Shown here piece by piece: positions 5,070 through 13,478 of a stretch of 64,000 nt of DNA. A program made the translations under genes and the position numbers. The notes beneath the pieces were generated by a model, which was not told the DNA's origin, ran no database searches, and was given only the letters and a program-made list of their open reading frames with translations. The stretch covers positions 1-64,000 of the forward strand of contig CADCDS010000015.1 in NCBI GenBank assembly GCA_902800215.1. The letters are read 5' to 3'. The first letter of the stretch is position 1; the number at the start of each line of letters is the position of its first letter. This stretch comes from an uncultured Bacteroidales bacterium. Lineage in GTDB: Bacteria; Bacteroidota; Bacteroidia; Bacteroidales; Paludibacteraceae.

Positions 5070-6839
5070 ATGATGAAAAAAAGTATTGTAATGATCGCGT
5101 TGGCGGCTATGAGTTTGACCGCCTTTGCACAGCAAGAGACGCTGATGACGATTAATGGAAAACCCGTCAGCGCCGAGGAGTTTTTGTACATCTATGAGAA
5201 GAACAACCAGGCAGGTGCTTTGGACCCAAAGACCATGGACGAGTATCTGGACATGTTCATCAATTTCAAATTAAAAGTGACGGAAGCAGAGAGTCAGGGT
5301 ATTGACACGACGGAAGCTTTTGCCAAGGAATTGAAAGGTTACCGTGCTCAGGCAACACCGAAGTACCTGCAGGATCAGGCAGCGTTGGACAGTCTGGTAG
5401 AGATGAGTTGGCGTCATATGGCCAAGGATCGTCGTGCCGCGCATATCGCGATTCAGTGTCCGAGAAGTGCGAGTGAAGAAGAGGTAGCCGCAGCGTTGGC
5501 GAAGATCAACGAAGCCTATGAGCGTGTGACGATCGGCAAGGGTGTGATGAAAGGCAAAGGCAAGAAGGCGAAGTTGGTTCGTCAGAAAGTGGAAGCTTTT
5601 GACGTAGTCGCACGGGAAGTGAGCACCGATCCGAGTGTACAGGAGACAAACGGTGAGTTAGGCTGGATCACGCCGTTCCGTTACGTCTATCCGCTGGAAG
5701 AAGCGGTATATAACACGGAGATCGGTCAAGTGAGCAAACCGTTCCGTACCCAGTACGGATGGCATATCGTGCTGGTAGAAGAAGAGCGCGATCATATAGA
5801 GGTGAAAGCCGCACATATCATGAAGATGGTGCCGGAAGAGAAACTGGATGCCGAGAAGAAAGCGTTGATCGACAGTATTGCATTGATTTTGACACCGGAG
5901 AATTTTGCGGAAGTAGCCCGTCAGGAATCCGACGACCGCGGAAGCAGTGCCAAAGGTGGTGACTTAGGATGGTTCGGCAAGGGTATGATGGTGAAACCGT
6001 TTGAAGATGCTGCGTTCAGTCTGAAAGAAGGCGAGATCAGTGCTCCTATTCGCAGTCAGTACGGATGGCATATTATTTATAAAGAAGGAGAACGCGGCAT
6101 TCAACCGCTGGATTCGATTCGTCAGCAAGTGCTTCGTAACGTACAGCGTGACGAGCGTGCGCAGGAAGCGGATAAGAGTTTTATCCGCAAGACTCGTGCC
6201 GAATATCATCTGCCGGCAGAGATGACGGATGCAGAAGTGAAGGCGTTTGCAGACGAACACTTGGAGGAGAAATATCCGGAGTTGAAGAACCTGGTGCAGG
6301 AGTACCACGACGGTATTCTGCTGTTTGAGGTGTCCTTACGTGAAGTTTGGGACAAGGCAGCTAAGGATACGGCCGGTCTGGAGAACTATTTCAAAGGCCA
6401 CAAGAAAGCGTACACCTGGACCGCACCGCGTTGGAAAGGTTACCTCATCCAGGCCAAGGACAAGAGTAGTGCCAAAGCTGCCAAGGCCATCATCAAGAGT
6501 GCCCATCCGGATTCGATTCAGAGTTACATCGCGCAGCGTGTGAACTGCGACAGCGTGCAGTACGTGAAGGTACAACACGGTCTGTGGGAGCAAGGCAAGA
6601 ACGCCGCAATCGATAAATACGGATTCAAAGTGAAAGGTGCTGAGTTCAGTCCGAAAGAGGAACTACCGTACGTAGAGTGCGTAGGTAAGAAACTGAAAGC
6701 ACCGGAGGCATGGAATGACGAGAAAGGCAAAGTAACCACGGACTATCAGGATTACTTGGAGGCCGAGTGGATCAAACGCTTGCGTGAGAAATATCCGGTA
6801 GTGATCAACCAGGAAGTGTGGGAAAAGATTAAGAAATAA
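5070..6839 (+). CDS. Exported peptidyl-prolyl isomerase with two parvulin domains (SurA/PpiD-like)
   Basis: 589 residues from the ATG at 5070; the second ATG (5073) is equally possible, and the longer upstream frame would destroy the signal peptide. The signal peptide is residues 1-21, ending TAFAQ. A helical chaperone-like region precedes two rotamase domains, about 123-240 (GELGWITPF, QYGWHIVLVE) and 247-343 (GGDLGWFGKGMM, QYGWHIIYKEGERG). A helical C-terminal half of about 240 residues follows. It likely assists folding of outer-membrane proteins in the periplasm, which fits the barrels and T9SS parts encoded nearby; that link is inference. Confidence 0.88.
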   Translation: MMKKSIVMIALAAMSLTAFAQQETLMTINGKPVSAEEFLYIYEKNNQAGALDPKTMDEYLDMFINFKLKVTEAESQGIDTTEAFAKELKGYRAQATPKYLQDQAALDSLVEMSWRHMAKDRRAAHIAIQCPRSASEEEVAAALAKINEAYERVTIGKGVMKGKGKKAKLVRQKVEAFDVVAREVSTDPSVQETNGELGWITPFRYVYPLEEAVYNTEIGQVSKPFRTQYGWHIVLVEEERDHIEVKAAHIMKMVPEEKLDAEKKALIDSIALILTPENFAEVARQESDDRGSSAKGGDLGWFGKGMMVKPFEDAAFSLKEGEISAPIRSQYGWHIIYKEGERGIQPLDSIRQQVLRNVQRDERAQEADKSFIRKTRAEYHLPAEMTDAEVKAFADEHLEEKYPELKNLVQEYHDGILLFEVSLREVWDKAAKDTAGLENYFKGHKKAYTWTAPRWKGYLIQAKDKSSAKAAKAIIKSAHPDSIQSYIAQRVNCDSVQYVKVQHGLWEQGKNAAIDKYGFKVKGAEFSPKEELPYVECVGKKLKAPEAWNDEKGKVTTDYQDYLEAEWIKRLREKYPVVINQEVWEKIKK

Positions 6840-6840
6840 A

Positions 6841-6889
6841 GGCGAAAGGCGAATGGCTAAAGGCTAATGGCAAAAGGCTAATGGCTAAT
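6841..6889 (+). repeat. Heptamer array GGCGAAA/GGCTAAT x7 over the gldG start
   Basis: Seven tandem units (GGCGAAA, GGCGAAT, GGCTAAA, GGCTAAT, GGCAAAA, GGCTAAT, GGCTAAT) begin right after the PPIase stop and run through the first codons of gldG, whose ATG (6881) is inside the array. Confidence 0.92.
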
Positions 6890-8548
6890 GTAAAGAAATA
6901 TTGGGGGATTGGCGTGGTGCTGGCATGTCTGGTGATTGCCAACGTGCTGGTGCAGGTGCGTGTGTTCCGATGGGACTTGACGGACGATAAGATCTACAGT
7001 CTGAGTGACGCGTCAAAGGTGTTGTTACAGCAGACGGATGCCCCGATCGAGGTGACGATCCTGTTGAACGGAGAGTTAAGTGCCGGTTTTCAACGTCTGC
7101 GCAAAGCAACGATCGAGACGCTGGAAGAGATGAAGGTGTACGCACACGGTTTGCAGATCCACTATCAGGATCTGAATGAACTGGATGCAAAGGCGCGGCA
7201 GGAGATGGAGCAACAGGGGTTTGTTCCGACGCGTAACACCATCGTCGAGCACAGCGGCAAGACGGTGGAGATGCGTACGTATCCCTATGCGGTGCTACGT
7301 TACCATGACGAGGAAGCGATCATCAACCTGTTATCCGGAACCGAACAAAGCGAAGAAGAAGTGACGAATGCCGGCATCGAGCAGTTGGAATACAACCTGA
7401 TGGAGCCGCTGTACCTGATGCAACGCACCGAGACACCGAGGGTAGCCATCTTGGAAGGTCACGACGAAGCCGACGAGCGGTATTCGTATGACTTGGAGAA
7501 CACCTTAAGTGCCTATTTCCAAGTGGACCGCGGTTCGATCAACGGGGACAGTGTGGATCTGCATATACTGGACAACTACCAGGCGATCATTATTGCCAAT
7601 CCGCAGAGTTCGTTCGGAGAAACGGAGCGGTATATCATTGACCAGTATATCATGCGCGGCGGAAAGGTATTGTGGGCTGTGGACGGTGTGCGATTCAGTG
7701 ACGAGATGTTACATAGCGAAGGGTATACTCCCATCGTGGAACATGAGATCGGGATCAAGGACATGCTGTTCCGATACGGTATATGCATCGATCCGGCCTT
7801 GGTGCAAGATGTGCAGTGCCTGACGATACCGGTGCAAGCACCGAGCAGTTCGAAGCAGTCGCATATCCTGATTCCTTGGACATATGCGCCGCTGTTACAA
7901 AGCAATCCCTACCACCCTATCACGCATGACTTAGGTGCAATCATGAGTACGTTTGTCAGTCCCATCCGTGCCGTGAATGACGAAGACGGGATTGAGAAGT
8001 TTGTGCTGTTATACACGAGTACAGCCACTAAGGTGACGCGTTGTCCGAACGAGGTGAACCTGAGTGGAAACGAGCAAAACTGGGATCAGTACGAGCATGC
8101 GAACGTGCCGGTAGCGGCATCGATGGAAGGTGTCTTCCCAAGTGCGTATGCCCATCGGATGATGCCGGAAGGAGTAATGGGTAACGATCCGTTGATCAAG
8201 CAGAGTGCACCGACGCGGCAAGTGGTGATCGGTTCCGGTAGCGTGCTGATGAACAACGCGCAACAGAACCAGGTGATGGCGATGGGTTATGACCCGGTGA
8301 CGGGACGATTGTATAGTAACCGCGATTTCATCACGAATGCCATGCTGTGGTTAACGGACGGTGATGGCCTCATCAGTCTAAGAGAGAAAATCGTTCCATT
8401 ACGACTGCTGAACACCAAACGGGCATATAAAGAGCGAACCAAAGTGGAGATCATCAGTACCGTGGCACCGATCGTGTTCCTGCTGTTAGTTGGCGGAGCG
8501 GTGATCGTGATCCGGAAACGAAAATACGGATTAAAGGCGAAAGGCTAA
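6881..8548 (+). CDS. gldG: GldG, gliding-associated ABC-type accessory protein
   Basis: A 555-residue GldG family protein. TM helix at about 7-25, then the conserved VRVFRWDLTDDKIYSLSDAS region and an extracytoplasmic domain with VAILEGHDE, ending in a second TM helix (about 528-547) and a basic tail. In Flavobacterium GldG works with GldF (permease) and GldA (ATPase). Neither gldF, which usually lies directly upstream, nor gldA is present here. The first codons and the last (KAKG-stop) are formed by heptamer arrays on either side. Confidence 0.88.
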   Translation: MANVKKYWGIGVVLACLVIANVLVQVRVFRWDLTDDKIYSLSDASKVLLQQTDAPIEVTILLNGELSAGFQRLRKATIETLEEMKVYAHGLQIHYQDLNELDAKARQEMEQQGFVPTRNTIVEHSGKTVEMRTYPYAVLRYHDEEAIINLLSGTEQSEEEVTNAGIEQLEYNLMEPLYLMQRTETPRVAILEGHDEADERYSYDLENTLSAYFQVDRGSINGDSVDLHILDNYQAIIIANPQSSFGETERYIIDQYIMRGGKVLWAVDGVRFSDEMLHSEGYTPIVEHEIGIKDMLFRYGICIDPALVQDVQCLTIPVQAPSSSKQSHILIPWTYAPLLQSNPYHPITHDLGAIMSTFVSPIRAVNDEDGIEKFVLLYTSTATKVTRCPNEVNLSGNEQNWDQYEHANVPVAASMEGVFPSAYAHRMMPEGVMGNDPLIKQSAPTRQVVIGSGSVLMNNAQQNQVMAMGYDPVTGRLYSNRDFITNAMLWLTDGDGLISLREKIVPLRLLNTKRAYKERTKVEIISTVAPIVFLLLVGGAVIVIRKRKYGLKAKG

Positions 8549-8570
8549 TGGCGAAAGGCGAAAGGCTAAA
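8536..8570 (+). repeat. Heptamer array GGCGAAA/GGCTAAT x5 at the gldG 3' end
   Basis: GGCGAAA, GGCTAAT, GGCGAAA, GGCGAAA, GGCTAAA. It has the same type as 6841-6889, so gldG is bracketed by copies. The gldG stop TAA is in the second unit. Confidence 0.92.
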
Positions 8571-8573
8571 GTT

Positions 8574-10031
8574 ATGAAGAGAATATATATCCTTATGATG
8601 TTGTGTCTGGTAGGTGGTTTAGGCTACCTGCAAGCACAGGAGTTAAAAGAGTATCCGTTAGACACGATTAACGGAGAGGAAGTGTATAAATACCGCGTAG
8701 AGCGCAGTATCGGTTTGTACCGTATCGGTGTCAATTTCGACGTGCCGCAGGCGGATATCATCCGTCTCAATCCGCAGTTACGGGAACGGGGTCTGCATTT
8801 CGATGAGATTCTGTACATCCCCACCAAGCGCAAAATCGGCGAGAAGAAAGAGGTGCTGCCGGTGAAAGAAGAGTTGAAACCGGTGGTAGCGCCTATAGCG
8901 CCGGTAGTAGAAGAACAACCGGTAGAGCCGGCAGTTGTTGCGCAAGACAGCGTGGTAACGGCATCGGACAGTGCGGTGACCCTTGTGACGGACAGTGTAG
9001 TGGTGCCGGTGATTCCGGAACCGATTGTGCTGGACAGCGTGATCGACGGTAAACGGGTGGTGGAACTGGCGTTGATGTTACCTTTTGAGAGTCAGCAAAC
9101 CAAGCGAAGTGCAAATGCCGCACGGATGCTGGAGTTTTACCAGGGCGCGTTATTGGCATTGCATGACATGCAGAATGACAGTATTGTTTATCGTCTGCGC
9201 GTCTATGACATCGAGCGCAGTGAGCGTCGGGTGAAAGAGTTATGCGACAGTACGGACTTGGACCGTGTGCAGGCTGTGTTAGGTTTAGCCTATCCGGTAC
9301 AGATCCAACAGATGATTCCGTGGTGTGAATCGCATCAAGTGCCGTTGTTCCTGCCGTTCTGTGATAATATTGACCTGAAAGGCAAGCCGCATGTATATCA
9401 GTTCAACTCTCCGGATCGGGAGGAAGCACAAGCTTTGACGCGTCAATGGATCGCGCAGAAAGGAGACAGTGCTCTGCACTGCGTAGCCATCAACGTACGG
9501 GAAGCGGACTATTCGAATGCGATGAAGGAGTTGCGCAAAGTGCTGAAAGAAGAAGGTATTGCCTTCGACACCATCCCGATGCGGGATCTGCTCAAAGACT
9601 CAGCGGCCTATGCGTTCGATAAAGAGAAAGAGAACCTGATCATCGTGCATAGCGACCGTTACCAGCATGTTCGGGTACTGATGCCGCACCTGGTGAAGAT
9701 ACAAGAAGAAGGTTACCGCCTGCGTTTGGTCAGCCAGTATTCGTGGCAGAAAGAGTCGGTGAACCTTCCGCAGGTCTATACGTCCAAGTTCACGACGGAG
9801 GAACGGGACGTGACGCATTACAACGGGTTGTGGGAGCATTATTTTGTGAACACCCATGTGTCCGAGACACCGCGTTATGATCTCTTAGGCTACGACTTGA
9901 TGCGGGAGATCATCTATATCGTCAACGGTCAACCGAGTGAGAATGAGGGTCTGCAGTCTCCCATCTACTGGGAAGCGGAAAGCGAAGCAGACGGTTGGCA
10001 GAACACGTATATTCATATTGTAGAGAATTGA
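8574..10031 (+). CDS. Exported LysM plus type-1 periplasmic-binding-fold protein
   Basis: 485 residues with a signal peptide of about 22 residues (ends YLQAQ). A LysM-like domain is at about 39-85 (YKYRVERSIGLYRIG, then ADIIRLNP). It is followed by a Pro/Val-rich linker and a long domain from about 165 (ELALMLPF, LEFYQGALLALHDM) resembling the leucine/amide-binding type-1 periplasmic fold. It probably sits in the periplasm on peptidoglycan; the ligand is unknown, and an LpoA-like regulatory role is one possibility. It overlaps the next gene by 4 nt. Confidence 0.7.
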   Translation: MKRIYILMMLCLVGGLGYLQAQELKEYPLDTINGEEVYKYRVERSIGLYRIGVNFDVPQADIIRLNPQLRERGLHFDEILYIPTKRKIGEKKEVLPVKEELKPVVAPIAPVVEEQPVEPAVVAQDSVVTASDSAVTLVTDSVVVPVIPEPIVLDSVIDGKRVVELALMLPFESQQTKRSANAARMLEFYQGALLALHDMQNDSIVYRLRVYDIERSERRVKELCDSTDLDRVQAVLGLAYPVQIQQMIPWCESHQVPLFLPFCDNIDLKGKPHVYQFNSPDREEAQALTRQWIAQKGDSALHCVAINVREADYSNAMKELRKVLKEEGIAFDTIPMRDLLKDSAAYAFDKEKENLIIVHSDRYQHVRVLMPHLVKIQEEGYRLRLVSQYSWQKESVNLPQVYTSKFTTEERDVTHYNGLWEHYFVNTHVSETPRYDLLGYDLMREIIYIVNGQPSENEGLQSPIYWEAESEADGWQNTYIHIVEN

Positions 10032-10672
10032 AAAACAAACGCTACATAGGGATCTTGATCGGTTTGGTAAGCCTGCTTAGTTTGCAAGCCCAACCGCGTC
10101 TACGGATACCGGAGTATTACTTGGGTGTTCATGGCGGCGTGAGTGCCGGCACGGTGATCTTCAATCCGTCGGAATCGGGTATGCGTCCTATCACGCAGGC
10201 CTGTGTGTTAGGAGGGAACGGCGGTTTGGTGTTCCGTTACGCCGGACATAAGTACTGCCATTTTCAGATGGAGTTGAACTACATGCACCGGGGTTGGAAA
10301 CAGTCGGGTACGGAACATAACCTGCATTATATTGAGTTGCCGATTCTGATGCATCTCAATTTCGGCAGCGAGGTATGCCGGTGGATTTTTAACCTCGGAC
10401 CGCAGATTGGTTATTGCGTTAAAGACGAGAGTAACGCCATTGATCATCCGTTCGATTGGGGATTGGCGGCCGGTACCGGTTTCTACGTCAAGACACGGAA
10501 GGCAGGTATCTACGAACTGGAGATACGGTGTGATTTCTCCTTGGGCGGTGTGTTAGGCACCTCCGTCACGGACAGTCATAACATGGCCAATCCCTTGGAC
10601 TTGAGTGTTAACTTAGGATGGTATTTCCCGATTAAGAAGAAAATTAAAATTGAACAAATTAAAATACAGTGA
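10028..10672 (+). CDS. PorT-type outer-membrane beta-barrel protein
   Basis: 214 residues if started at the TTG (10028) that overlaps the previous stop as TTGA. This gives a clean signal peptide (KNKRYIGIL to LQAQ), whereas the ATG at 9995 would put a polar extension before it. The body has alternating beta-strand patterns (YLGVHGGVSAG, GGLVFRYAG, FQMELNYMHRGW, YIELPILMHL) ending in an aromatic strand (LGWYF), typical of the OMP_b-brl_2 group that includes PorT. Whether it is the T9SS PorT itself cannot be told from sequence alone. Confidence 0.72.
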   Translation: MKNKRYIGILIGLVSLLSLQAQPRLRIPEYYLGVHGGVSAGTVIFNPSESGMRPITQACVLGGNGGLVFRYAGHKYCHFQMELNYMHRGWKQSGTEHNLHYIELPILMHLNFGSEVCRWIFNLGPQIGYCVKDESNAIDHPFDWGLAAGTGFYVKTRKAGIYELEIRCDFSLGGVLGTSVTDSHNMANPLDLSVNLGWYFPIKKKIKIEQIKIQ

Positions 10673-10673
10673 T

Positions 10674-11516
10674 ATGAAAACCAATTATGAAGTGCGTTAC
10701 GCCTCGAATCCGACGGACGCGAAGAGTTATGACACCACCCGATTGCGGAAAGATTTCCTGATCGAGCATGTGTTTGTGAAGAACGAAGTGAACATGGTGT
10801 ACTCGATGTATGACCGTATGATCGTAGGTGGTGCGATGCCGGTGAATGAGAGTTTATTACTGGAAGCCATCGATCCGTTGAAGGCACCGTTTTTCCTGAC
10901 ACGCCGTGAGATGGGTATCTTCAACGTAGGCGGAAAAGGTCGCGTGATCGCAGGCGATAAGGTGTATGAGTTGGATTATAAGGAGGCCTTGTATTTAGGT
11001 CGCGGAGACCGGGAAGTGAAGTTCGAGAGTATCGATGCTAACCACCCTGCTCTCTTCTATTTCAATTCCACCACGGCGCATTGTGCGTATCCGGATAAGA
11101 AAGTGACGAAAGCGGATGCGGTAGTGGCGCATATGGGTAGTCTGGAGATGAGTAACGAACGCGACATCAACAAGATGCTGGTCAATCAAGTTCTTCCGAC
11201 TTGTCAACTGCAGATGGGTATGACCGAGTTGGCGACGGGAAGTGTGTGGAATACCATGCCGGCGCATGTGCACAGCCGTCGTATGGAAGCGTATTTCTAT
11301 TTTGAGGTACCGGAAGAGCAGGCTGTTTGTCATTTCATGGGTGAGGTGGAAGAGACCCGTCATATCTGGATGAAAGGTAACCAGGCTGTGCTGAGCCCGG
11401 AATGGTCGATCCATTCGGCTGCTGCGACCCATAACTACACCTTCATCTGGGGTATGGGTGGTGAGAACCTCGACTACGGAGACCAAGACTTCAGTAAGAT
11501 CACCGATTTGAAATAA
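10674..11516 (+). CDS. kduI: 5-dehydro-4-deoxy-D-glucuronate isomerase
   Basis: 280 residues from the ATG at 10674, close to the 278 of E. coli KduI. The Zn ligands are recognisable as HVHSRRME (His198, His200, Glu205), with the later IHSAAATHNYTFIWGM segment holding the fourth His. It interconverts 5-keto-4-deoxyuronate and 3-deoxy-D-glycero-2,5-hexodiulosonate in pectin/uronate breakdown. This fits the pectate lyase at 59208 and the DUF4861 lipoprotein next door; kduD is not in the window. Confidence 0.95.
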   Translation: MKTNYEVRYASNPTDAKSYDTTRLRKDFLIEHVFVKNEVNMVYSMYDRMIVGGAMPVNESLLLEAIDPLKAPFFLTRREMGIFNVGGKGRVIAGDKVYELDYKEALYLGRGDREVKFESIDANHPALFYFNSTTAHCAYPDKKVTKADAVVAHMGSLEMSNERDINKMLVNQVLPTCQLQMGMTELATGSVWNTMPAHVHSRRMEAYFYFEVPEEQAVCHFMGEVEETRHIWMKGNQAVLSPEWSIHSAAATHNYTFIWGMGGENLDYGDQDFSKITDLK

Positions 11517-11606
11517 ATTCAAAATCACGGGATAATATACATAGTATATTATAAGTATGGGTGGGATACGATATTCCCCCGATGAGACCACGATAAGACC
11601 ACAAGA

Positions 11607-12485
11607 ATGAAAAGATTTTTATATATTATAACCGCTTTGGCCTGTCTGACGGCGTGTCAGAAAGAAGCGGTGCAACCGAAAGTGTACGGTCGATTCGTAC
11701 CGGAACGGAAAGATGATTTTGCATGGGAAAACGAGTATGCCGCTTTCCGCATGTACGGTCCTGCACTGCGACCGGAGAATCCGTCCAACGGTGTGGATTT
11801 ATGGCTCAAGAAGAGTCCGGAACTGGTAGTGGACAGTTTCTATTATCGCGAGCATGTATTAGGTCTGCCGTACCACGTTAATTACGGGAAAGGTCTGGAC
11901 TGCTACAAAGTAGGTCACACTTGCGGTGCAGGCGGATTGGTCGTTATTGCCTACGAACAGTTATACGTCGGTGGTGCTTATGACCATTGGGAAATACTCG
12001 AACAGACACCGGAGAAGTTCGTCTTCAAACTCGAGTACGACAGTTTGGAAGTGGCAGAACACGAACTGCACGCATCCATCACGATTACGGCACAAGCAGG
12101 ACAGATGCTGAACAAGGCGGAAGTGGTGCTGACCGGTGATTTTGAAAATGATCTGTTCGTAGGTGGCGGTATTTATCTGCATGACACGATCGACAATATC
12201 TATAAGTGCGACCACTGCGGCATTGCTGCTTATGCGGAAGATGCGTTGAGCGACAAGACGGCAGCGGAGATGAATAACTTCGTGCCGCAAGGACGTAGTT
12301 ATATTGCGGTCGTGACACCGCATGGCGGTTGGCAGGATATCATCGATGGGACATTGTTCTCCGTACAACCGTACGAGCTCGGCGACACGCTGACTTATTA
12401 CTTCGGTGCCTGCTGGAGTGAATGGTCGAACGGAGAAGAAAGCTTCCCGACGGACGAGAGTTGGTTTGAATCAATACACTTATAA
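11607..12485 (+). CDS. DUF4861 lipoprotein
   Basis: 292 residues with lipobox LACLTAC|Q (Cys at about 17), so it is lipid-anchored. The rest matches the DUF4861 family (WENEYAAFRMYGPAL, KGLDCYKVGHTCGAGG, WSEWSNG), a group commonly found with pectate lyases, KduI and unsaturated glucuronyl hydrolases. The exact activity is not known to me. The 90-nt gap upstream has only an A/T-rich inverted repeat (TAATATAC/GTATATTA, about 11533-11551) and no clear promoter box. Confidence 0.8.
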   Translation: MKRFLYIITALACLTACQKEAVQPKVYGRFVPERKDDFAWENEYAAFRMYGPALRPENPSNGVDLWLKKSPELVVDSFYYREHVLGLPYHVNYGKGLDCYKVGHTCGAGGLVVIAYEQLYVGGAYDHWEILEQTPEKFVFKLEYDSLEVAEHELHASITITAQAGQMLNKAEVVLTGDFENDLFVGGGIYLHDTIDNIYKCDHCGIAAYAEDALSDKTAAEMNNFVPQGRSYIAVVTPHGGWQDIIDGTLFSVQPYELGDTLTYYFGACWSEWSNGEESFPTDESWFESIHL

Positions 12486-12488
12486 GAG

Positions 12489-13478
12489 ATGACGTATCTG
12501 ATCATTCGTTTGGCCACTTTGGGCAATGTAGCGATGACGGTGCCGATCGTGGCATCGGTCAGTAAGCGCTACCCGAATGATCGGTTCATCATCGCCAGTA
12601 AGAAAGACCTGCGTGCGATGTTTGCATCGATGCCGAATGTAGAGTTTCGGGAAGTGGATAACCACTTAGGCTGGCGCGGTGTTTGGGATCTTTGGAAAGC
12701 ATGGAGGGAGGAAGTAGATGCGGTCATTGACCTGCAGAGCGTGCTGCGTACCAGGGTATTCCGACTCTTGATGCGGTGCAGCGGAAAGAAGGTGACGAGT
12801 GTGCGGTACGGACGAATCCGAAAGCATCTGATCACTTTCTGGGGGATAGGAAAGACGAACCTACCCACAGAGTTTGACCGGTACGCGGATACTTTCCGTC
12901 GCGCAGGCTTGGAGACGGATGATGATTTCACTGCCTTACCGGTGAACAGGAAAGCGGCGAAGGTGGTGAAGGAGCGTTTCGGAGAGAAAGAAGGACGCTG
13001 GATCGGATTGGCACCGTTTGCCAAATGCCGGTCGAACATGATACCCTACCGGGTGACGAAAGAGACCATTGAGCGTCTGACCAAAGACAAGCATACGCAG
13101 GTGTTTCTCTTCGGAGCCGGAAAGATCGAATGCGAGATGTTGCGGCAGTGGGCAAGTGTGTTCCCACGTACGGTGAGTGTTGCCGGGCAATTAAAACTGG
13201 AAGAAGAGTTGGAGTTAATGCGGCAGTTGGATGTGATGATCTGTATGGACAGCGCCAACCAGCATCTGTCGAGTCTGGTAGGTTTGAGAGCCATCAGCGT
13301 CTGGTGTGCCACCCATCCGATGATCGGGTTCATGGGTTGGAAACAACACAAAGAGGACATCGTGCAGCGGCATGACTTACGATGTCGGCCATGCACCTGT
13401 CACGGAACGAACCATTGCCGGTACCATAATTTTGCGTGCCGGCAGATAGAAACGGAAAATATTATACAACGGATATGA
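12489..13478 (+). CDS. Glycosyltransferase family 9 (heptosyltransferase-like)
   Basis: A 329-residue GT-B fold enzyme. The N-terminus YLIIRLATLGNVAMTVPIV is the GT9 signature, and the C-terminal half has GLAPFAKC, VFLFGAGK and MDSANQHLSSL (donor-binding region). It likely transfers a heptose or other sugar to lipid A-core LPS at the inner membrane; acceptor and donor are unknown. A Cys/His-rich C-terminus (RCRPCTCHGTNHC) is seen in some Bacteroidales members. Its stop overlaps the parA ATG (ATGA). Confidence 0.88.
   Translation: MTYLIIRLATLGNVAMTVPIVASVSKRYPNDRFIIASKKDLRAMFASMPNVEFREVDNHLGWRGVWDLWKAWREEVDAVIDLQSVLRTRVFRLLMRCSGKKVTSVRYGRIRKHLITFWGIGKTNLPTEFDRYADTFRRAGLETDDDFTALPVNRKAAKVVKERFGEKEGRWIGLAPFAKCRSNMIPYRVTKETIERLTKDKHTQVFLFGAGKIECEMLRQWASVFPRTVSVAGQLKLEEELELMRQLDVMICMDSANQHLSSLVGLRAISVWCATHPMIGFMGWKQHKEDIVQRHDLRCRPCTCHGTNHCRYHNFACRQIETENIIQRI

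Noticed and set aside
4918-8548. A shared C-terminal KAKG motif in NrnA and GldG as a possible sorting or degradation tag
   Set aside because: Both come from the same heptamer array (GGCGAAA GGCTAA) containing the stop codon, so the identity reflects the repeats and not a protein signal.
10028-10672. Calling this the T9SS component PorT
   Set aside because: The barrel family fits, but many unrelated Bacteroidota barrels share it and no PorT-specific motif could be confirmed by eye.
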